From assembly GCA_050948905.1 (NCBI GenBank), contig JBMNES010000001.1:1612001-1676000 (forward strand): a DNA stretch of 64,000 nt, written 5' to 3'. The stretch's first letter is position 1, and each line of letters starts with the position of its first letter. This stretch comes from DTKD01 sp050948905 (GTDB lineage: Bacteria > Armatimonadota > UBA5829). This document shows, piece by piece, positions 62,414 through 64,000 of the stretch. Under the pieces are notes generated by a model, which worked only from the letters and a program-made list of their open reading frames with translations, was not told where the DNA came from and did no database searches. The position numbers were made by a program, and so were the translations under genes.

Positions 62414-63040
62414 ATGCGTCTCAGATTGATTCCCAGGGAAGAAAAGTTCTTCGATATGTTTGTCCAGCAGGCCGAGAATGTCCTCGTGGGCGCTCAATTG
62501 CTTAAGGACTTGCTGGAGGACTACACTGACCTTGATCAGAAACGAATGCTGATCGAAAAGACAGAGAGCCACGGCGATGAGATCGGCCATAGCATACTGG
62601 AAAAACTCAACACGACGTTCATCACGCCGATGGATAGAGAGGATATTCACGCGCTCACGTCGGCTTTGGATGACATATTGGACCTGATCAATGCGACGGC
62701 TCAGCGGATGCAGTTATACAGGGTTGATCATGTCACCCCCGATGCCGTTTCGCTGGCAAACATCATCCTGAGAGCTACTGAAGAGATTGTAGAGCTTATT
62801 CGAGATTTGGACAAAATGAAGAATCCAAGTGGCATGAAAGAACGGTGGATTGAGGTCAACAGACTTGAGAACGAGGGCGATTCCGTCAGCCGTGCGGCGA
62901 TTGCGGGGCTTTTCGACAAAGAGCTTGATCCCATCGAAGTGATAAAGTGGAAGGAATTATACGAGCACCTTGAGACTGCCATAGACAAATGCGAGGACGC
63001 GGCAAATATCGTCGAGGCGGTCTGCCTCAAAAACGCCTGA
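62414..63040 (+). CDS. DUF47 (PhoU-like) Pit accessory protein
   Basis: 208 residues from ATG 62414 with GGAG 8 bases upstream; the longer open frame is inside the transporter gene. Helical throughout, with the DUF47 pattern FFDMFVQQAENVLVGA, TESHGDEIGHSILEKLNTTFITPMDREDIHALTSALDDILDLI and LENEGDSVSRAAIA. DUF47 proteins belong to the PhoU-like fold and regulate or assist PiT transporters. Its position right after the transporter supports this. Confidence 0.93.
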   Translation: MRLRLIPREEKFFDMFVQQAENVLVGAQLLKDLLEDYTDLDQKRMLIEKTESHGDEIGHSILEKLNTTFITPMDREDIHALTSALDDILDLINATAQRMQLYRVDHVTPDAVSLANIILRATEEIVELIRDLDKMKNPSGMKERWIEVNRLENEGDSVSRAAIAGLFDKELDPIEVIKWKELYEHLETAIDKCEDAANIVEAVCLKNA

Positions 63041-63153
63041 TAGCTTCATTAGCATCCAGGCAGGATTCAGGCACACTCGAATAGTATACATAAGGGGAAT
63101 AGGGGAGGCACACTCACGTCCTTTTAGATAAGGAGACTGATACGGAGGAAGTT

Positions 63154-63489
63154 ATGAGAAGATTTAAAACGATCATCGCGATTATTGCTGTTATAGCAAT
63201 TCTTTCCACTGCGGCTCTCGCTTCGATCGCCTGGCAGAAGCTGTTTATGGACACCTACAAGCCGAAAGCGGACAGCGAGCTTGCAAAAGCTAAGTGCAAG
63301 ATCTGCCACACCAAGGGCTCAGAACTTAACGCTTATGGCAAGTCACTGAAAGGCAAGCCTAAGACTGCCGCTTCGCTCAAGGCAATAGAGAAGCTCGACT
63401 CCGACAAGGACGGCGTCAGCAACATCGACGAGATCAAAGCTGGCACCCTGCCGGGAGACCCGAAGAGCAAGCCAGCCGCAAAAAAATAG
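63154..63489 (+). CDS. Small membrane-anchored c-type cytochrome with EF-hand-like loop
   Basis: 111 residues. An N-terminal hydrophobic segment (about 5-25) is a signal peptide or anchor. A single haem motif CKICH (C48-C51-H52) is followed by a calcium-binding-like loop DSDKDGVSNIDEI (about 82-94). The tail is Lys/Pro-rich. Function is unknown; it could be a small periplasmic electron carrier. GGAGGAAGTT precedes the ATG. It is isolated between the phosphate pair and cysD. Confidence 0.75.
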   Translation: MRRFKTIIAIIAVIAILSTAALASIAWQKLFMDTYKPKADSELAKAKCKICHTKGSELNAYGKSLKGKPKTAASLKAIEKLDSDKDGVSNIDEIKAGTLPGDPKSKPAAKK

Positions 63490-63783
63490 TCTTCATTCAA
63501 TTTCAAAGGGTGGCGGGTTCCAAACCGCCACCCACGTTCACATCAGCAGCACGCCACCCTCCGGCCGATAAACCCCGTCATTTCGAGCACCCATTCATTC
63601 CCAGCACCACCCCCGTCATTTCCAGCACCCACCCCGTCATTTCGAGCGAAGCGAGAAATCTGCTTTTTCGAAATCCGGCCTCCAAGTTCCGAAGTCCGCC
63701 CCACGCGCTTTCCAGCTTCCGCCTCTTTCTCGCCTTCCCACACTCCCCTTGACTCCTGCTCAGCTTAATCCGATAATCTAGTA
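63490..63783. repeat. Intergenic region with repeats before cysD
   Basis: Hairpin 63508-63533 (GGGTGGCGG with CCGCCACCC around an 8-base loop) likely ends the cytochrome transcript. It is followed by degenerate GTCATTTC/CCAGCACCC fragments and one interspersed GTCATTTCGAGCGAAGCG element at 63636-63670, then a pyrimidine-rich tract. No gene is seen. Confidence 0.8.
63508..63533 (+). terminator. Hairpin after small cytochrome gene
   Basis: A 9-bp perfect stem, 19 bases after the stop, with no T-run; possible terminator. Confidence 0.5.
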
Positions 63784-64000
63784 GTGGAAAACCTAAATCT
63801 ATCGAACTTAAAATCGCTCGAAGCAGAGAGCATACATATAATCCGCGAAGTGGTCGCCGAATTCGAGCGGCCTGTGATGCTATACTCCGTAGGCAAGGAT
63901 TCCTCGGTTATGGTAAGGCTCGCGCAGAAAGCCTTCGCGCCTGGCAAAATACCATTCCCCCTTCTTCACGTCGATACGGGCTTCAAATTCCCTGAAATGT
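63784..64000 (+). CDS. cysD: Sulfate adenylyltransferase subunit 2 (3' end beyond window)
   Basis: 72 residues are visible from GTG 63784. KSLEAESIHIIREVVAEFERPVMLYSVGKDSSVM with the PP-loop-like SVGKDS, and HVDTGFKFPEM, match CysD over its N-terminal end. CysD with CysN makes adenosine 5'-phosphosulfate from ATP and sulfate. A strong SD was not seen upstream. The partner CysN would lie after the window edge. Confidence 0.9.
   Translation, partial: MENLNLSNLKSLEAESIHIIREVVAEFERPVMLYSVGKDSSVMVRLAQKAFAPGKIPFPLLHVDTGFKFPEM

Overview
The window reads as a chromosomal segment of a didermic, respiring bacterium with mid-50s GC by eye, frequent GTG/TTG starts and strong Shine-Dalgarno (SD) sites. 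The gene set combines alternative complex III with a cbb3-type oxidase, DUF4139, DUF362, GH94, secreted LTXXQ/TPR/NHL proteins and copper-amine-oxidase-N-like domains. It fits Armatimonadota or a related lineage best, but I infer this from gene content only and hold it loosely. No rRNA, tRNA, CRISPR array, transposase or phage gene was seen.

Layout. 1-4.7 kb is the 3' part of a surface-polysaccharide locus: a WbpD-like acetyltransferase, WbpE-like aminotransferase, polyprenyl-phosphate sugar transferase, WbpB/WlbA-like dehydrogenase and GT39-like transferase. 4.7-17.5 kb is a respiratory island. Two minus-strand genes (SafE-like membrane protein, CcoI/FixI-like copper ATPase) diverge from an eleven-gene plus-strand operon encoding alternative complex III (ActB-C-D-F-A, with an ActE-like lipoprotein last) wrapped around a cbb3-like oxidase (CcoN, a CcoO-cytochrome c fusion, a CcoS-like protein and two small membrane proteins). 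Most of these genes overlap by 1-4 bases, so quinol:cytochrome c oxidoreductase and terminal oxidase are probably made as one unit.

17.5-37.4 kb is mixed housekeeping and secreted functions: DUF4139, isochorismatase-fold and C39 peptidase proteins, pyruvate kinase, PurO-like IMP cyclohydrolase, DUF362, GH94 phosphorylase, FAD oxidoreductase, an Ig-like surface protein, FmdB, radical SAM/SPASM and M20 peptidase. 37.5-44.4 kb is the most unusual stretch: one good promoter followed by a co-directional run of about ten exported proteins. Five are cysteine-rich; the others include LTXXQ, TPR, NHL and LolA-like proteins plus a TPR gene remnant. Several upstream genes carry the next gene's SD inside their last codons. 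44.5-49.1 kb is secA (with a large insertion) and prfB (with the +1 programmed frameshift). 49.4-64 kb holds hydrolases, RidA, an inositol-phosphatase-like protein, a dihydroorotate-dehydrogenase-like protein, a 1035-residue LamG protein, a PiT/DUF47 phosphate transport pair, a small cytochrome c and the start of cysD.

Intergenic DNA is notable. It carries a family of hairpins with a constant CTCCG loop and stems that differ between copies yet stay paired, a roughly 35-bp interspersed repeat, a perfect 181-bp tandem duplication, and tandem arrays with 28-bp and 21-bp units.
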